A DNA stretch of 64,000 bases from an uncultured Chloroflexus sp. Its GTDB lineage: Bacteria; Chloroflexota; Chloroflexia; Chloroflexales; Chloroflexaceae. The position numbers and the translations under genes are program-made. The number at the start of each line of letters is the position of its first letter. Within the stretch, counting starts at the first letter, position 1. The notes beneath the pieces are model-generated. The model was not told where the DNA came from. It saw only the letters and a program-made list of their open reading frames with translations, and searched no databases. The stretch is taken from the NCBI RefSeq assembly GCF_937129525.1, contig NZ_CAKZNK010000074.1:1-64000 (forward strand), written 5' to 3'. Below, one piece after another: positions 53,496-62,456 of this stretch.

Positions 53496-54377
53496 ATGGA
53501 AAAATCGACGTGGACGACAAAGGTTGGGCTGGCGCAAATGCTAAAGGGTGGCGTGATTATGGATGTCGTCACTCCAGAGCAGGCGCGCATTGCCGAAGAA
53601 GCCGGCGCCGTGGCGGTGATGGCGCTCGAGCGAGTGCCGGCTGATATTCGCGCCCAGGGCGGTGTGGCCCGCATGAGCGACCCAGAGCTGATTCTGGCGA
53701 TCAAGCAGGCTGTAACAATTCCGGTGATGGCGAAAGCCCGCATTGGTCACTTCGTCGAGGCGCAAGTCCTCGAAGCGATTGGAGTTGACTACATCGACGA
53801 GAGCGAAGTGCTAACGCCGGCTGACGAAGAGCACCACATCAACAAGCATAAGTTCCGGGTGCCGTTTGTGTGCGGTTGCCGCAATCTCGGCGAGGCGCTG
53901 CGCCGGATTGCCGAAGGCGCGGCGATGTTGCGCACCAAGGGCGAAGCCGGCACCGGCAATGTGGTGGAGGCCGTGCGCCATGCCCGAGCAGTGTACGGTG
54001 AGATTCGCCGTTTGCAGTCGATGAACGAAGACGAATTGTTTACGTATGCCAAGCAGATTCAAGCGCCTTACGAGCTGGTCAAGCAGGTTGCCGCTGAAGG
54101 CAGGCTGCCAGTGGTCAACTTTGCCGCTGGCGGTATTGCTACCCCCGCCGATGCGGCACTGTTGATGCAACTGGGCGTTGATGGGATCTTTGTCGGTTCG
54201 GGGATCTTCAAGAGCGGCGATCCGGTCAAGCGAGCGCGGGCTATCGTCGAAGCGACAACCCATTACAATGATCCAGAGATTATTGCCGAGGTGAGCAAGG
54301 GTCTCGGTGAAGCAATGGTTGGGATCAATATCGATCAGATTCCCGCCGAGCAGTTGATGGCCCGACGTGGCTGGTAG
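53496..54377 (+). CDS. pdxS: Pyridoxal 5'-phosphate synthase subunit PdxS
   Basis: A 293-residue PdxS of the DXP-independent vitamin B6 pathway. It combines ribose 5-phosphate, glyceraldehyde 3-phosphate and ammonia into PLP. The family signatures are all present: MKAR-like [48 protein letters not shown] and [22 protein letters not shown]. It forms a dodecamer decorated with PdxT, encoded next. The two genes are 50 bp apart. Confidence 0.98.
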   Translation: MEKSTWTTKVGLAQMLKGGVIMDVVTPEQARIAEEAGAVAVMALERVPADIRAQGGVARMSDPELILAIKQAVTIPVMAKARIGHFVEAQVLEAIGVDYIDESEVLTPADEEHHINKHKFRVPFVCGCRNLGEALRRIAEGAAMLRTKGEAGTGNVVEAVRHARAVYGEIRRLQSMNEDELFTYAKQIQAPYELVKQVAAEGRLPVVNFAAGGIATPADAALLMQLGVDGIFVGSGIFKSGDPVKRARAIVEATTHYNDPEIIAEVSKGLGEAMVGINIDQIPAEQLMARRGW

Positions 54378-54390
54378 TTAGCAGGAGGAA

Positions 54391-54415
54391 GCGGACGGAG
54401 CAACGCTTCGTCCGC
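54391..54415 (+). repeat. Hairpin between pdxS and pdxT
   Basis: GCGGACG (54391-54397) and CGTCCGC (54409-54415) form a stem around GAGCAACGCTT. The centre ACGGAGCAACGCTTCGT nearly repeats the dabA terminator (7275-7291), pointing to a dispersed palindrome. It has no U-tract, so read-through to pdxT is expected. Confidence 0.6.
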
Positions 54416-54427
54416 GTAGCAACATCT

Positions 54428-55000
54428 ATGACAGTTGGCGTTTTGGCTCTACAAGGCGATTTTCGCGAACACTGCGCGGTCTTACAGCGGATCGGCATCG
54501 ATCCGATTGAAGTGCGGCTCCCGCGCCAGCTTGCCCGGGTTGAACGCCTGATCATTCCTGGTGGCGAGAGCACAACCATCGGGCGACTATTGACAAGGTA
54601 TCAATTACTGGAACCGATCCGGGCGCGCGCCGGGCATGATCTGGCGATTTGGGGTACCTGCGCCGGAGCCATTTTGCTGGCAAAAGAGGTGGTGGATCAA
54701 AAGCAAGGCGGTCAGCCGACCATCGGAGTCATGAATCTGACCATTCAGCGCAATGCGTATGGTAGTCAGCTCGATAGCTTCGAGGCACCGATCACAATGC
54801 CGATCATCGGCGAAACGCCCTTGCCCGGAGTCTTCATTCGCGCGCCGCGTATCATTGCGCTGGGTCAAGGCAGTGAAGCAGTTGGCTGGCTGGCAGATGG
54901 CAGCGTTGTCGCTGCCCGACAGGGACGGTTGCTCGCAACGACGTTCCATCCTGAACTGACCGGTGATGATCGCGTTCACCGGCTCTTTCTGGAATTATGA
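54428..55000 (+). CDS. pdxT: Pyridoxal 5'-phosphate synthase glutaminase PdxT
   Basis: A 190-residue class I glutaminase that delivers ammonia to Pdx[12 protein letters not shown], the PGGESTTIG motif, nucleophile Cys in [10 protein letters not shown] and the His-Glu pair in TFHPELT make a complete active site. It overlaps the next gene by 4 bases (ATGA). Confidence 0.97.
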   Translation: MTVGVLALQGDFREHCAVLQRIGIDPIEVRLPRQLARVERLIIPGGESTTIGRLLTRYQLLEPIRARAGHDLAIWGTCAGAILLAKEVVDQKQGGQPTIGVMNLTIQRNAYGSQLDSFEAPITMPIIGETPLPGVFIRAPRIIALGQGSEAVGWLADGSVVAARQGRLLATTFHPELTGDDRVHRLFLEL

Positions 55001-55992
55001 TACGAACCGTAACGCCGGGTGACTTGTGGTCGCTGCGGCGGAAACCTCGCTACCAACAGGTGCTCTACACCGAACGACTGTTGGCGTATAGCCACCGGCC
55101 GCTGTGGTTCGCGTTGCAGAGTATGCTGGCCGGCAACCACCGCGAACGGATGACGCTCGTGTTGGCCGAACGAGGTGGTTTTGCACTCGCGCAGGCGATG
55201 GGCCGACCAGGCCGGCCAGAGCAAGATGTAATCTATCTGGCAACGAACGGCTCCCGCAGCGAACAGACGCCCAGCGATTACGAACTCTGGTTTCATCTTT
55301 TACACCGGCTCTGTGCTGATGCAGCCCAGCATTCGGTGCAGCGACTCTACGCGGCGTTGCCCAGCCAGCATAACGAGCTGCGCGAGATCTTTCGGCAGGT
55401 GGGTTTCCAGGTCTATACCCATCGTCACCTGTTTCATCTCTCTGGGCCTGATTGGGATCAGGGCACTCGCCTGGCGCCGATGCGGGTGCAGGCGCGGCGT
55501 GATCACTGGGCAATCCATAAGCTGTATGGTATGGTAGCGCCGCATTTGGTGCAGCAGGCCGAGGTGCGCAATGCCCGTTACTGGACGTTGCGTCAGCCCT
55601 ACTCGCTCACGCGCCAGCATGCGTGGGTGCTTGGTCCTGATGACGACCTGTCAGCCTATCTCCGCTTGCTCAGTGGGCCGAGTGGACACGTCTTTTCGCT
55701 CTTAATTCGGCCTGATGCCCGCGAACTGGCAGTTGATGTGCTGCGCTTCGGTCTGGCGCAATTGAGCGATACCCGGCCAGTATATCTATTGTTGCGCGAA
55801 TATCAGCAGGAGTTGTTTGAACCGGCGATGCGGTTGGGTTTCCAACCGGTCGGCGAACAAATATTACTGGTCAAGCATACGGTGGTGCCGATCCGACGCG
55901 CTATGTTGACGCCGTCGTTAGAAGTCGGCCTTGAGCCGCGCGTGTCGGTGCGCCGGTATGTGTGGCCACCAACGGCACGGGAGGAGTGCTAA
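54997..55992 (+). CDS. Unknown protein, GNAT-like in outline
   Basis: A 331-residue soluble protein translationally coupled to pdxT by an ATGA overlap. Two segments (about 45-145 and 235-300) resemble acetyltransferase-type folds, for example [38 protein letters not shown], where the ending GF resembles GNAT C-termini. A clear acetyl-CoA loop (R/QxxGxG/A) is not seen, so catalytic activity is doubtful. The following gene starts 7 bp after its stop, so it may be cotranscribed with it. Confidence 0.5.
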   Translation: MIRTVTPGDLWSLRRKPRYQQVLYTERLLAYSHRPLWFALQSMLAGNHRERMTLVLAERGGFALAQAMGRPGRPEQDVIYLATNGSRSEQTPSDYELWFHLLHRLCADAAQHSVQRLYAALPSQHNELREIFRQVGFQVYTHRHLFHLSGPDWDQGTRLAPMRVQARRDHWAIHKLYGMVAPHLVQQAEVRNARYWTLRQPYSLTRQHAWVLGPDDDLSAYLRLLSGPSGHVFSLLIRPDARELAVDVLRFGLAQLSDTRPVYLLLREYQQELFEPAMRLGFQPVGEQILLVKHTVVPIRRAMLTPSLEVGLEPRVSVRRYVWPPTAREEC

Positions 55993-55998
55993 GCAGTT

Positions 55999-57624
55999 AT
56001 GGCTGTGACGGATACGAGCAACGACATTCAGCTCTTGTTAGCAACGCTGCCGCCGGCAATCAGTGAGGCGATTCAGAAGGCTAACGACCAGGATAATTTG
56101 CTCGAAATTGTGATGGATCTGGGACGGTTGCCTGAGGCGCGTTATCGCGGTCACGAACTGTTTTTAAGCGATCGCGAGGTAACTGTCGAGGATATTAACT
56201 ATGTGATCGCGCGGATTGGTGAATTCGGTGAAGATAATCGCGCCGGTATTCCCCGTACCCTCCACCGTATTTCTGGTATTCGCAATCGTCGTGGCGTAGT
56301 GATTGGATTGACCTGTCGCGTAGGGCGCGCGGTGTTCGGCACAGTCGATATTATTCGCGACCTGGTTGAGACCGGGCAGAGCATTCTGCTGCTGGGCAAG
56401 CCAGGCACCGGGAAGACAACCCTGTTGCGTGAAACGGCTCGCGTCCTTGGCGATGAACTGCGCAAGCGGGTCGTAATCGTCGATACCTCCAATGAGATCG
56501 CGGGTGATGGCGATATTCCTCATCCCGGTATCGGGCGGGCACGGCGGATGCAGGTGCCGCGACCTGCCGAACAGCACAACGTGATGATCGAGGCGGTCGA
56601 AAATCACATGCCTGAAGTGATCGTGATCGATGAAATCGGTACCGAGCTGGAAGCGGCAGCCGCGCGCACAATTGCCGAGCGGGGTGTGCAACTGGTCGGC
56701 ACTGCTCACGGCAATACGCTCGATAATTTAATGATCAATCCGACCCTGTCCGACCTGGTGGGCGGAATTCAGGCGGTGACCCTGGGTGACGAAGAGGCGC
56801 GTCGCCGGGGGACCCAAAAGACGGTACTCGAGCGAAAAGCGCCACCGACCTTCAGCATCCTGGTTGAGATTCAGTCGTGGGATAGTGTGACAGTCTATCC
56901 CGATGTGGCGGCAGCCGTCGATGCCATCTTGCGCGGTGAGGAACCGCCTTGTGAACGTCGTTTCCGCGAGCCGAACGGCACGGTGCGGCGTGAACCCGCG
57001 CGGCGAGCGACAATCGATGCGCCAGCGTTTGGTGGTCGCCGCAGTCGTGGTGGCCGCGAACAGGCCCAAATGGGCACGAGTGGCCCGCGTTTGCGCGATC
57101 GCAATGGCGGTGATGTGTCAGCCACAACGATGATGCCGCCGCAGCGGATCTTTCCCTTTGGTGTCAGTCGCAATCGGTTGCAAAACGCGATCGAGCGTCT
57201 GCGAGTGCCCGCAGTGATTGTGCGTGATTTGAAAGATGCTACCCTGGTGATGACCCTGAAAAATTACTATCGCCAGAGTTCGCAACAACTGCGACAGGCC
57301 GAAGAGCAGGGGGTGCCGGTCTATGTGCTGCGCAATAATACGATTACCCAAATGGAACGACAACTGGCGCAAGTCTTCCAGTTGCGTGAGATTATCGATG
57401 ACGAAGCGCCGTTGCCGGCCAGTGGTGACTCGGTGATTGAAGAGGCGCTGCTCGAAACTGAGCAGGCGATTACCCAGGTGATCAACGGAGAGCGTAGTGC
57501 GGTAGAATTAACACCACGCAGCAGTTACATTCGTCGCCTGCAACATCAGATGGCCGGTCGCTACAATCTGCGTTCCGAGAGCCGGGGGGATGATCCTAAC
57601 CGGCGAGTGAAGATTTTTCGCTGA
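55999..57624 (+). CDS. AAA ATPase with R3H domain, Ycf45/SpoIIIAA-like
   Basis: A 541-residue cytoplasmic ATPase. After an N-terminal helical part (1-100), the ATPase core has [17 protein letters not shown] (Walker A), [32 protein letters not shown] (Walker B and sensor). A basic Arg/Gly-rich linker (about 335-365) leads to a C-terminal region with an R3H-like nucleic-acid-binding segment near 495-541. This is the architecture of chloroplast Ycf45 proteins, related to sporulation protein SpoIIIAA. The rest of a spoIIIA operon is absent. Its cellular role is not known to me. Confidence 0.85.
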   Translation: MAVTDTSNDIQLLLATLPPAISEAIQKANDQDNLLEIVMDLGRLPEARYRGHELFLSDREVTVEDINYVIARIGEFGEDNRAGIPRTLHRISGIRNRRGVVIGLTCRVGRAVFGTVDIIRDLVETGQSILLLGKPGTGKTTLLRETARVLGDELRKRVVIVDTSNEIAGDGDIPHPGIGRARRMQVPRPAEQHNVMIEAVENHMPEVIVIDEIGTELEAAAARTIAERGVQLVGTAHGNTLDNLMINPTLSDLVGGIQAVTLGDEEARRRGTQKTVLERKAPPTFSILVEIQSWDSVTVYPDVAAAVDAILRGEEPPCERRFREPNGTVRREPARRATIDAPAFGGRRSRGGREQAQMGTSGPRLRDRNGGDVSATTMMPPQRIFPFGVSRNRLQNAIERLRVPAVIVRDLKDATLVMTLKNYYRQSSQQLRQAEEQGVPVYVLRNNTITQMERQLAQVFQLREIIDDEAPLPASGDSVIEEALLETEQAITQVINGERSAVELTPRSSYIRRLQHQMAGRYNLRSESRGDDPNRRVKIFR

Positions 57625-57678
57625 TAACGCTTCCTGCTGGAAGCCAAAACCTGTATCTGGTGACCATCACGCTCCCGA

Positions 57679-57708
57679 TTGAAGGGCAGGTATTGACTTG
57701 CCCTTCAA
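57679..57708 (+). terminator. Hairpin after the Ycf45-like gene
   Basis: TTGAAGGGCA (57679-57688) and TGCCCTTCAA (57699-57708) form a perfect 10-bp stem with a 10-nt loop, followed by TATTGG. It probably separates this gene from tmk. Confidence 0.65.
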
Positions 57709-57785
57709 TATTGGTAGATCGACAGATTGACAAAGATCGGCTATCCTTAGATGCAGGATATACTGCGATTACCGATGGCACAGTC

Positions 57786-58466
57786 ATGCAGTGTGGGTTG
57801 TTCATCACATTTGAGGGGCCAGAGGGATCTGGCAAGAGCACTCAGGCCCGGCGGCTATATGAGCGGCTGCAAGCCGCAGGCTATCCCGTGATCTTGACCC
57901 GCGAGCCGGGTGGTACCCGGATTGGCGAGTGGATTCGTCGGATTTTACTCGATCTACGCCATACTGAAATGGCGCCCACCACCGAGATCTTGCTCTTTTC
58001 GGCAGCGCGGTCGCAACTGGTTAGCGAGTTGATCCGGCCATATCTGGCGACGGGTGGAATTGTAGTCTGTGACCGTTACGCCGACTCGACGTTAGCCTAT
58101 CAGGGATATGGTCTTGGTCGAGATCTGAACGAACTACGCGCCATAACCGAGGTGGCAACCGGTGGTCTCAAGCCAGACATAACGTTTTATCTGAACATCG
58201 ATGTTGAAGTCGGCCTTCAACGCAAGCGGGCCAGTCGTGAGCGGTCGGAAGGCGCCAGTGGTCAAGTGGCGGAATGGAACCGGCTCGATGCCCGCGATCT
58301 GGCGTATCATCAGCGGGTTGCGCGCGGTTTTGCCGAATTGATCAAGCAGGAACCAGAACGGTGGCATGCGCTCGATGCTGCTCAGTCGGTTGATGAGCTG
58401 GCTGAACAGATCTGGCAAGTGGTATCGCCTCGCCTGGTCGGAATTACACCAATTGTTGCGCGCTAA
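57786..58466 (+). CDS. tmk: Thymidylate kinase
   Basis: A 226-residue kinase phosphorylating dTMP to dTDP. FEGPEGSGKSTQARRL is the P-loop, LTREPGGTRIGEWIR the DRE-type motif region, and VCDRYADSTLAYQG the conserved DRYxxS. The lid (KRASRERSEGASGQ) is arginine-bearing. I chose the ATG at 57786, which starts 5 residues before the fold; no good ribosome site is seen, and an earlier start would add unrelated residues. The c-di-AMP receptor gene follows 27 bp downstream, as in many Gram-positive genomes. Confidence 0.95.
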   Translation: MQCGLFITFEGPEGSGKSTQARRLYERLQAAGYPVILTREPGGTRIGEWIRRILLDLRHTEMAPTTEILLFSAARSQLVSELIRPYLATGGIVVCDRYADSTLAYQGYGLGRDLNELRAITEVATGGLKPDITFYLNIDVEVGLQRKRASRERSEGASGQVAEWNRLDARDLAYHQRVARGFAELIKQEPERWHALDAAQSVDELAEQIWQVVSPRLVGITPIVAR

Positions 58467-58493
58467 AGAATGTAAGAGGATCAGGGTACGCCT

Positions 58494-58820
58494 ATGCGCC
58501 TCGTCATTGCGGTCGTTCAATCACAAGATGCTACCAACCTTGTTGAAGCTCTAACCGAGCATGGTTATCGGGTGACCCGTCTGAGTAGCCAGGGTGGGTT
58601 TCTTCGTGAAGGCAATGTGACGCTGTTGTTGAGTGTCGAAGATCAGCAGGTCGATCCGGTCATTGGTATCATTCGCGAACATTGTTCAACCCGCACTCGC
58701 TACGTTTCACCAATGCCGCCGATTGCCGAGTCGGGCGAGTTCTATCCGCCGGCGCCACTTGAAGTTCAGGTGGGAGGCGCGACAGTGTTTGTGTTGCGGG
58801 CACAAACACGCAAGTTGTAA
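58494..58820 (+). CDS. darA: Cyclic-di-AMP receptor, DarA/PstA family (PII-like)
   Basis: A 108-residue PII-like protein of the DUF970 family. LVIAVVQSQDATNLVEALTEHGYRVTRLSSQGGFLREGNVTLLLSVEDQQVD fits the c-di-AMP-binding region (Thr and Gly-Gly-Phe contacts). The tmk-darA order is the conserved context of this family. It senses c-di-AMP, but its downstream partners are generally unknown. Confidence 0.9.
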   Translation: MRLVIAVVQSQDATNLVEALTEHGYRVTRLSSQGGFLREGNVTLLLSVEDQQVDPVIGIIREHCSTRTRYVSPMPPIAESGEFYPPAPLEVQVGGATVFVLRAQTRKL

Positions 58821-58824
58821 TATT

Positions 58825-59337
58825 ATGGAAGCAATTCAGGAATTTTTGGCTAACATTCTTCCGCTGGTGCGCCTGGGTGCAATCTTTTTAGGTGCGTATG
58901 CGGTATTGTTGTGGGCTGCATCGGTGTTGTGGGCCTACCGCGATATTCGTCGTCGCACTGAAGACGTTTCGGTTCAGGTGCTGGCAGTGGGGATTGTCTT
59001 ATTACTTCCATTTCTGGGTATTCCACTTCATCTTATCCTGCGACCACCGCAAACCCTGGCCGAGAAATACGAGCGCGCGCTGGAAGAAGAGTTCCTGCGC
59101 CGCGATCTCGAAGATCAAATGATCTGTCCTGAGTGTCAGCGTCCGATTGAGCCTGATTTCATCCTCTGTCCGCATTGCCATACTCACCTGCGCCGACGCT
59201 GCGATTCGTGCCATAAAGTCATTGATCTGACCTGGCGGATTTGTCCATATTGTGGTCATTCTCACGTCGGCAGTGCGCCCACAGTGCGAGCGGAAGCGTA
59301 TCCGGTGGCGCAGCCGGCAGAGGTGAGACGATCATGA
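58825..59337 (+). CDS. Membrane-anchored double zinc-ribbon protein
   Basis: A 170-residue protein. Two hydrophobic helices (about 13-35 and 50-70) are followed by a charged segment (EKYERALEEEFLRRDLED) and two zinc ribbons: CPECQRPIEPDFILCPHC and CDSCHKVIDLTWRICPYC. The ribbons should face the cytoplasm. It begins 4 bp after darA and ends with an ATGA overlap into the peptidase gene, so it belongs to the same operon. The exact family is unrecognised. Such proteins often act as adaptors. Confidence 0.75.
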   Translation: MEAIQEFLANILPLVRLGAIFLGAYAVLLWAASVLWAYRDIRRRTEDVSVQVLAVGIVLLLPFLGIPLHLILRPPQTLAEKYERALEEEFLRRDLEDQMICPECQRPIEPDFILCPHCHTHLRRRCDSCHKVIDLTWRICPYCGHSHVGSAPTVRAEAYPVAQPAEVRRS

Positions 59338-60305
59338 ATGTTCCTGCAATCACTGATGTGCGCGGTGTGCTGGTTGGTCATGCCGCCGATGCAGATGCGC
59401 TGACCGGGGTGACAGTGGTGTTGACGCCTGATGGCGCAACAGCCGGGGTTGATGTGCGCGGGGGCGCGCCCGGTACTCGGGAAACCGATCTGCTCGACCC
59501 GGTAAATCTTGTCCAGCAAGTGAATGCGGTGGTGTTGACCGGCGGGAGCGCGTTTGGCCTGGCGGCTGCCACCGGAGTGGTGTCGTGGCTGCACGAACGT
59601 GGCTATGGCTTCGATGTCGGTCTGACCAGAGTGCCGATCGTGCCGGCAGCAGTGATCTTCGATCTCGGTATTGGCCGCCCCGATGTGTGGCCCGATGCAG
59701 CAATGGGCTATGCGGCATGCGCCGCGGCTGAGGCGAGTGTGCCGGAAGGCAGCGTCGGCGCCGGTATCGGCGCGACTGTTGGTAAAGTGGGTGGAATGAC
59801 AACCGCAATGCGCGGCGGAGTCGGCACGTGGAGCGAGACGCTGGCGAATGGCGTTACTGTTGGAGCGCTGGCGGTTGTGAATGCTTTTGGCGATGTGGTC
59901 GATCCCCAGGGACGCCTGATCGCCGGCGCACTCGGCCCCGGTCAGCAGTTGATTGGTACCGGCGCTTTGTTGCGCAACGGTTTGAGCCGACAGTCATTTG
60001 CCGATTCTACCGGTCAAAATACCACCATTGCAGTGGTCGCAACTGATGCCCGACTTGACAAAGCTGCTGCCAGACGCCTGGCAATAATGGCCCAGGATGG
60101 CCTGTCCCGGTCCATTCGTCCCGCTCATTCGCCCTTTGATGGTGACACTGTGTTTGCGCTGGCGACCGGCGTTTTAGATGCGCCGCCATTGGTGACGCTG
60201 GGTGCGGTGGCGGCTGACGTGCTGGCTATCGCCATTGCGCGCGCTGTTCAGATGGCAACGACTGCCGCTGGTGTGCCGGCGGCGCGTGATCTGGCAACAC
60301 CATAG
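59334..60305 (+). CDS. P1-family aminopeptidase (DmpA/S58-like)
   Basis: A 323-residue protein of the self-processing DmpA peptidase family (L-aminopeptidase/D-esterase). VVLTGGSAFGLAAATGVVSWLHERGYGFDVG and the segment around GQNTTIAVVATDA are diagnostic; autocleavage is expected before a Thr there (Thr230 or Thr231), exposing the N-terminal nucleophile. RPAHSPFDGDTVFALATG follows. The natural substrate is not known. The start at 59334 overlaps the previous stop. Confidence 0.9.
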   Translation: MNVPAITDVRGVLVGHAADADALTGVTVVLTPDGATAGVDVRGGAPGTRETDLLDPVNLVQQVNAVVLTGGSAFGLAAATGVVSWLHERGYGFDVGLTRVPIVPAAVIFDLGIGRPDVWPDAAMGYAACAAAEASVPEGSVGAGIGATVGKVGGMTTAMRGGVGTWSETLANGVTVGALAVVNAFGDVVDPQGRLIAGALGPGQQLIGTGALLRNGLSRQSFADSTGQNTTIAVVATDARLDKAAARRLAIMAQDGLSRSIRPAHSPFDGDTVFALATGVLDAPPLVTLGAVAADVLAIAIARAVQMATTAAGVPAARDLATP

Positions 60306-60440
60306 CGCGCTTATGGCTTCCGAAGGGGAGCCAGCAGGTGTTTGTTTAACGCGCATGGCCGGTTCGGTAAGCTGGCTTATGTCAGGTCTGCTGGCGTTTC
60401 TCTGATTACAGGCACCTACATCAACAACGAAGTACACGCT

Positions 60441-62219
60441 ATGAAGCGTCTGATTCTGTTTTGGTTTGCCCTGTTTGCATTGAGCGCGCTCGCAAGCTGT
60501 GAGCTGCGCGTCGATCAACCGGCGACGAGTTCGGTAGCAACACCGGTTGAGCCGGTTGTGACGCAGGTGACCCCAACGATCACTTCCGAACAGGTGATTC
60601 GGATCGGACTGGTGAACGAGCCAGCCGATCTGTTACCGTACCATAGCACGCCTACCGATGAGCGGATCACCGGCCCGTTGACCGAGCTGATTTTCCCATC
60701 GCCGCTCATTCCAGTAGACTTCACTTTGCGCGCTACCGGTGTGCTAACCCGACTGCCCGATTTTGCGAACGGTGATGTGGTTACAACTACGGTGACCGTC
60801 TTTCGTGACGAGCTGGGGCAGATCACCGATACGCCGACCGATAAGACCGATGAGGTGACGCAGGTCAGTATCACGTTTCATTGGAACCCTGCGTTGCGCT
60901 GGTCGGATGGCACGCCGGTCACTGCGGCTGACTCGATATTTGCATACGAGCTGGCGCAACAGTTCGATCTCGGTCAGGCTGCTAACAGCCGGTTGGCGAT
61001 GATCGAACGCTACGAACAGGTTGATGAGCATACTACGCGCGCAGTGTTGCGGCCCGATGTCACCGATCCTGCCTATCTGACCAGCTTTTGGTTGCCATTG
61101 CCGCGCCACGCGCTGGCCGGTCTCGATCCGCAACAGGTAGCGCAAAGTGAGTTTTCCCGCCGACCGATTGGTTATGGCCCGTATATGGTCGATAGCTTTG
61201 ATGGTGGCTCGCTTGAGCTGGTGCGTAATCCTTATTATTTCGGCGCGACACCATCGTTTGATCGAATTATTATCGCGTTTCGCAACGACCCGCAGCAACT
61301 GGTTGAATTGGTGCGCGGCGGCGGTCTCGATCTCGTGTTCATCGAACAGCCGACGCCAGAGCTGCTTGTTCAACTTATGCAGCGCAACGATCCCGAACTT
61401 CAGATCAGCGCGTCGCCAAACACGATTTGGGAGCATGTAGACTTTAATCTTGACGTTCCTCTGTTGCAGGATATTCGCGCGCGGCGGGCAATAGCATATG
61501 CCATCAATCGGCCAAAGCTGGTTGAGGGGTTGTTGGGTGGCAAGAGCAATGTGCTGGAGAGCTGGATCTTGCCCGGTCAGTTTGGGTATCCGCCGCTCGA
61601 CCAGATTACCCGCTATTCGTACAATCCTGACGAAGCGCGCCGTTTGCTCGACGAAGCAGGTTTGCTTGATACTGATGGCGATGGCTGGCGCGAATACGAA
61701 AATCTCCCCATTGTGCTTTCGCTCGTCACGAGCGCCAATTCGCCGTTGCGCGAGGCTGTGGCCAATCAGATCATGGAGGATCTGGCTCAAGTCGGCATCC
61801 AGGTCGAAGTAGTGCCTTTGCCGGCGAGTGAATTGTACGCAGTTGATGGCCCCTTGTACCAGCGTACCTTCGAGCTTGCGTTGTTTGGTTGGATTGCCGG
61901 GCCGCATCCACGGGGCTGGGAATTGTGGAGTTGCGCCGGGGTGCCGAGTGAAGCCAATAACTGGACGGGTAACAATTTTGCCGGCTGGTGTTTCTTCGAG
62001 GCAAACGAGGCGATCAATACGGCCACTACTTCGCTCGATCCTGAAGAACAGAGAGCGGCATATCTGCGCCAGCAGCAGTTGTTTACGCAGGAATTGCCGG
62101 TCTTGCCGCTCTTCCAGCGCATTGATACGCTGATTGCCCGCCAGGGGTTGTCAGGCTGGCAGCTTGACCCGACAGCGCCCTTTACCTGGAATATCAGTGA
62201 GTGGCGGTTAGATAATTGA
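60441..62219 (+). CDS. Peptide/oligopeptide-binding lipoprotein of an ABC importer (SBP_bac_5)
   Basis: A 592-residue solute-binding protein. A signal helix ends in a lipobox (LSALASC), so it is lipid-anchored outside the membrane. After a Thr/Val-rich linker comes the family-5 fold: VTFHWNPALRWSDGTPVTAADSIFAYEL-like motif, RRPIGYGPYMVDSFDGGSLELVRNPYYFG and DIRARRAIAYAINRPKLVEGLL. Permease and ATPase genes are absent from the window, so it is an orphan binding protein here. The ATG at 60441 starts the signal peptide. Confidence 0.92.
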   Translation: MKRLILFWFALFALSALASCELRVDQPATSSVATPVEPVVTQVTPTITSEQVIRIGLVNEPADLLPYHSTPTDERITGPLTELIFPSPLIPVDFTLRATGVLTRLPDFANGDVVTTTVTVFRDELGQITDTPTDKTDEVTQVSITFHWNPALRWSDGTPVTAADSIFAYELAQQFDLGQAANSRLAMIERYEQVDEHTTRAVLRPDVTDPAYLTSFWLPLPRHALAGLDPQQVAQSEFSRRPIGYGPYMVDSFDGGSLELVRNPYYFGATPSFDRIIIAFRNDPQQLVELVRGGGLDLVFIEQPTPELLVQLMQRNDPELQISASPNTIWEHVDFNLDVPLLQDIRARRAIAYAINRPKLVEGLLGGKSNVLESWILPGQFGYPPLDQITRYSYNPDEARRLLDEAGLLDTDGDGWREYENLPIVLSLVTSANSPLREAVANQIMEDLAQVGIQVEVVPLPASELYAVDGPLYQRTFELALFGWIAGPHPRGWELWSCAGVPSEANNWTGNNFAGWCFFEANEAINTATTSLDPEEQRAAYLRQQQLFTQELPVLPLFQRIDTLIARQGLSGWQLDPTAPFTWNISEWRLDN

Positions 62220-62270
62220 TGCCACTTTGAAGGTTGTTATGACCGTCTCCGGCGCATGGCGGTTAGATAA
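62202..62270. repeat. 14-bp direct repeat spanning the end of the binding-protein gene
   Basis: TGGCGGTTAGATAA covers the gene's last codons (62202-62215) and occurs again at 62257-62270, 55 bp later. It may be a trace of a local duplication. Confidence 0.7.
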
Positions 62271-62302
62271 ACGGTACTCTCATCTGGTAACAAATGTGAT
62301 CT

Positions 62303-62383
62303 GCTGTCTCCTGTCATCATGGGGGCTACCCTGAGTAGGGGCGGGTTTTAAACCCGCCCCTACGCTGTCTCCTGTCATCATGG
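62303..62383. repeat. 20-bp direct repeat flanking a palindrome
   Basis: GCTGTCTCCTGTCATCATGG occurs at 62303-62322 and 62364-62383 (61-bp period), with similar sequence after each (GGGGCTACCC and AGGTTACCCC). The palindrome at 62335-62363 lies between the copies. Confidence 0.85.
62335..62363. repeat. 29-bp palindrome (GTAGGGGCG family)
   Basis: Perfect 14-bp arms (GTAGGGGCGGGTTT and complement) around one central T. The outer nine bases equal those of the palindrome at 117-148. It lies between the convergent binding-protein gene and murT, where it could also terminate transcription. Confidence 0.88.
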
Positions 62384-62456
62384 AGGTTACCCCAACCCCG
62401 GCAGCGCATTTCCGGTCAGCGTATCGATGTATTCCGTTCGCGCGGATCTGCCGTTT

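Noticed and set aside
54391-54415. Terminator between pdxS and pdxT
   Set aside because: The stem has no U-tract and the two subunits must be made together; I list it as a repeat hairpin.
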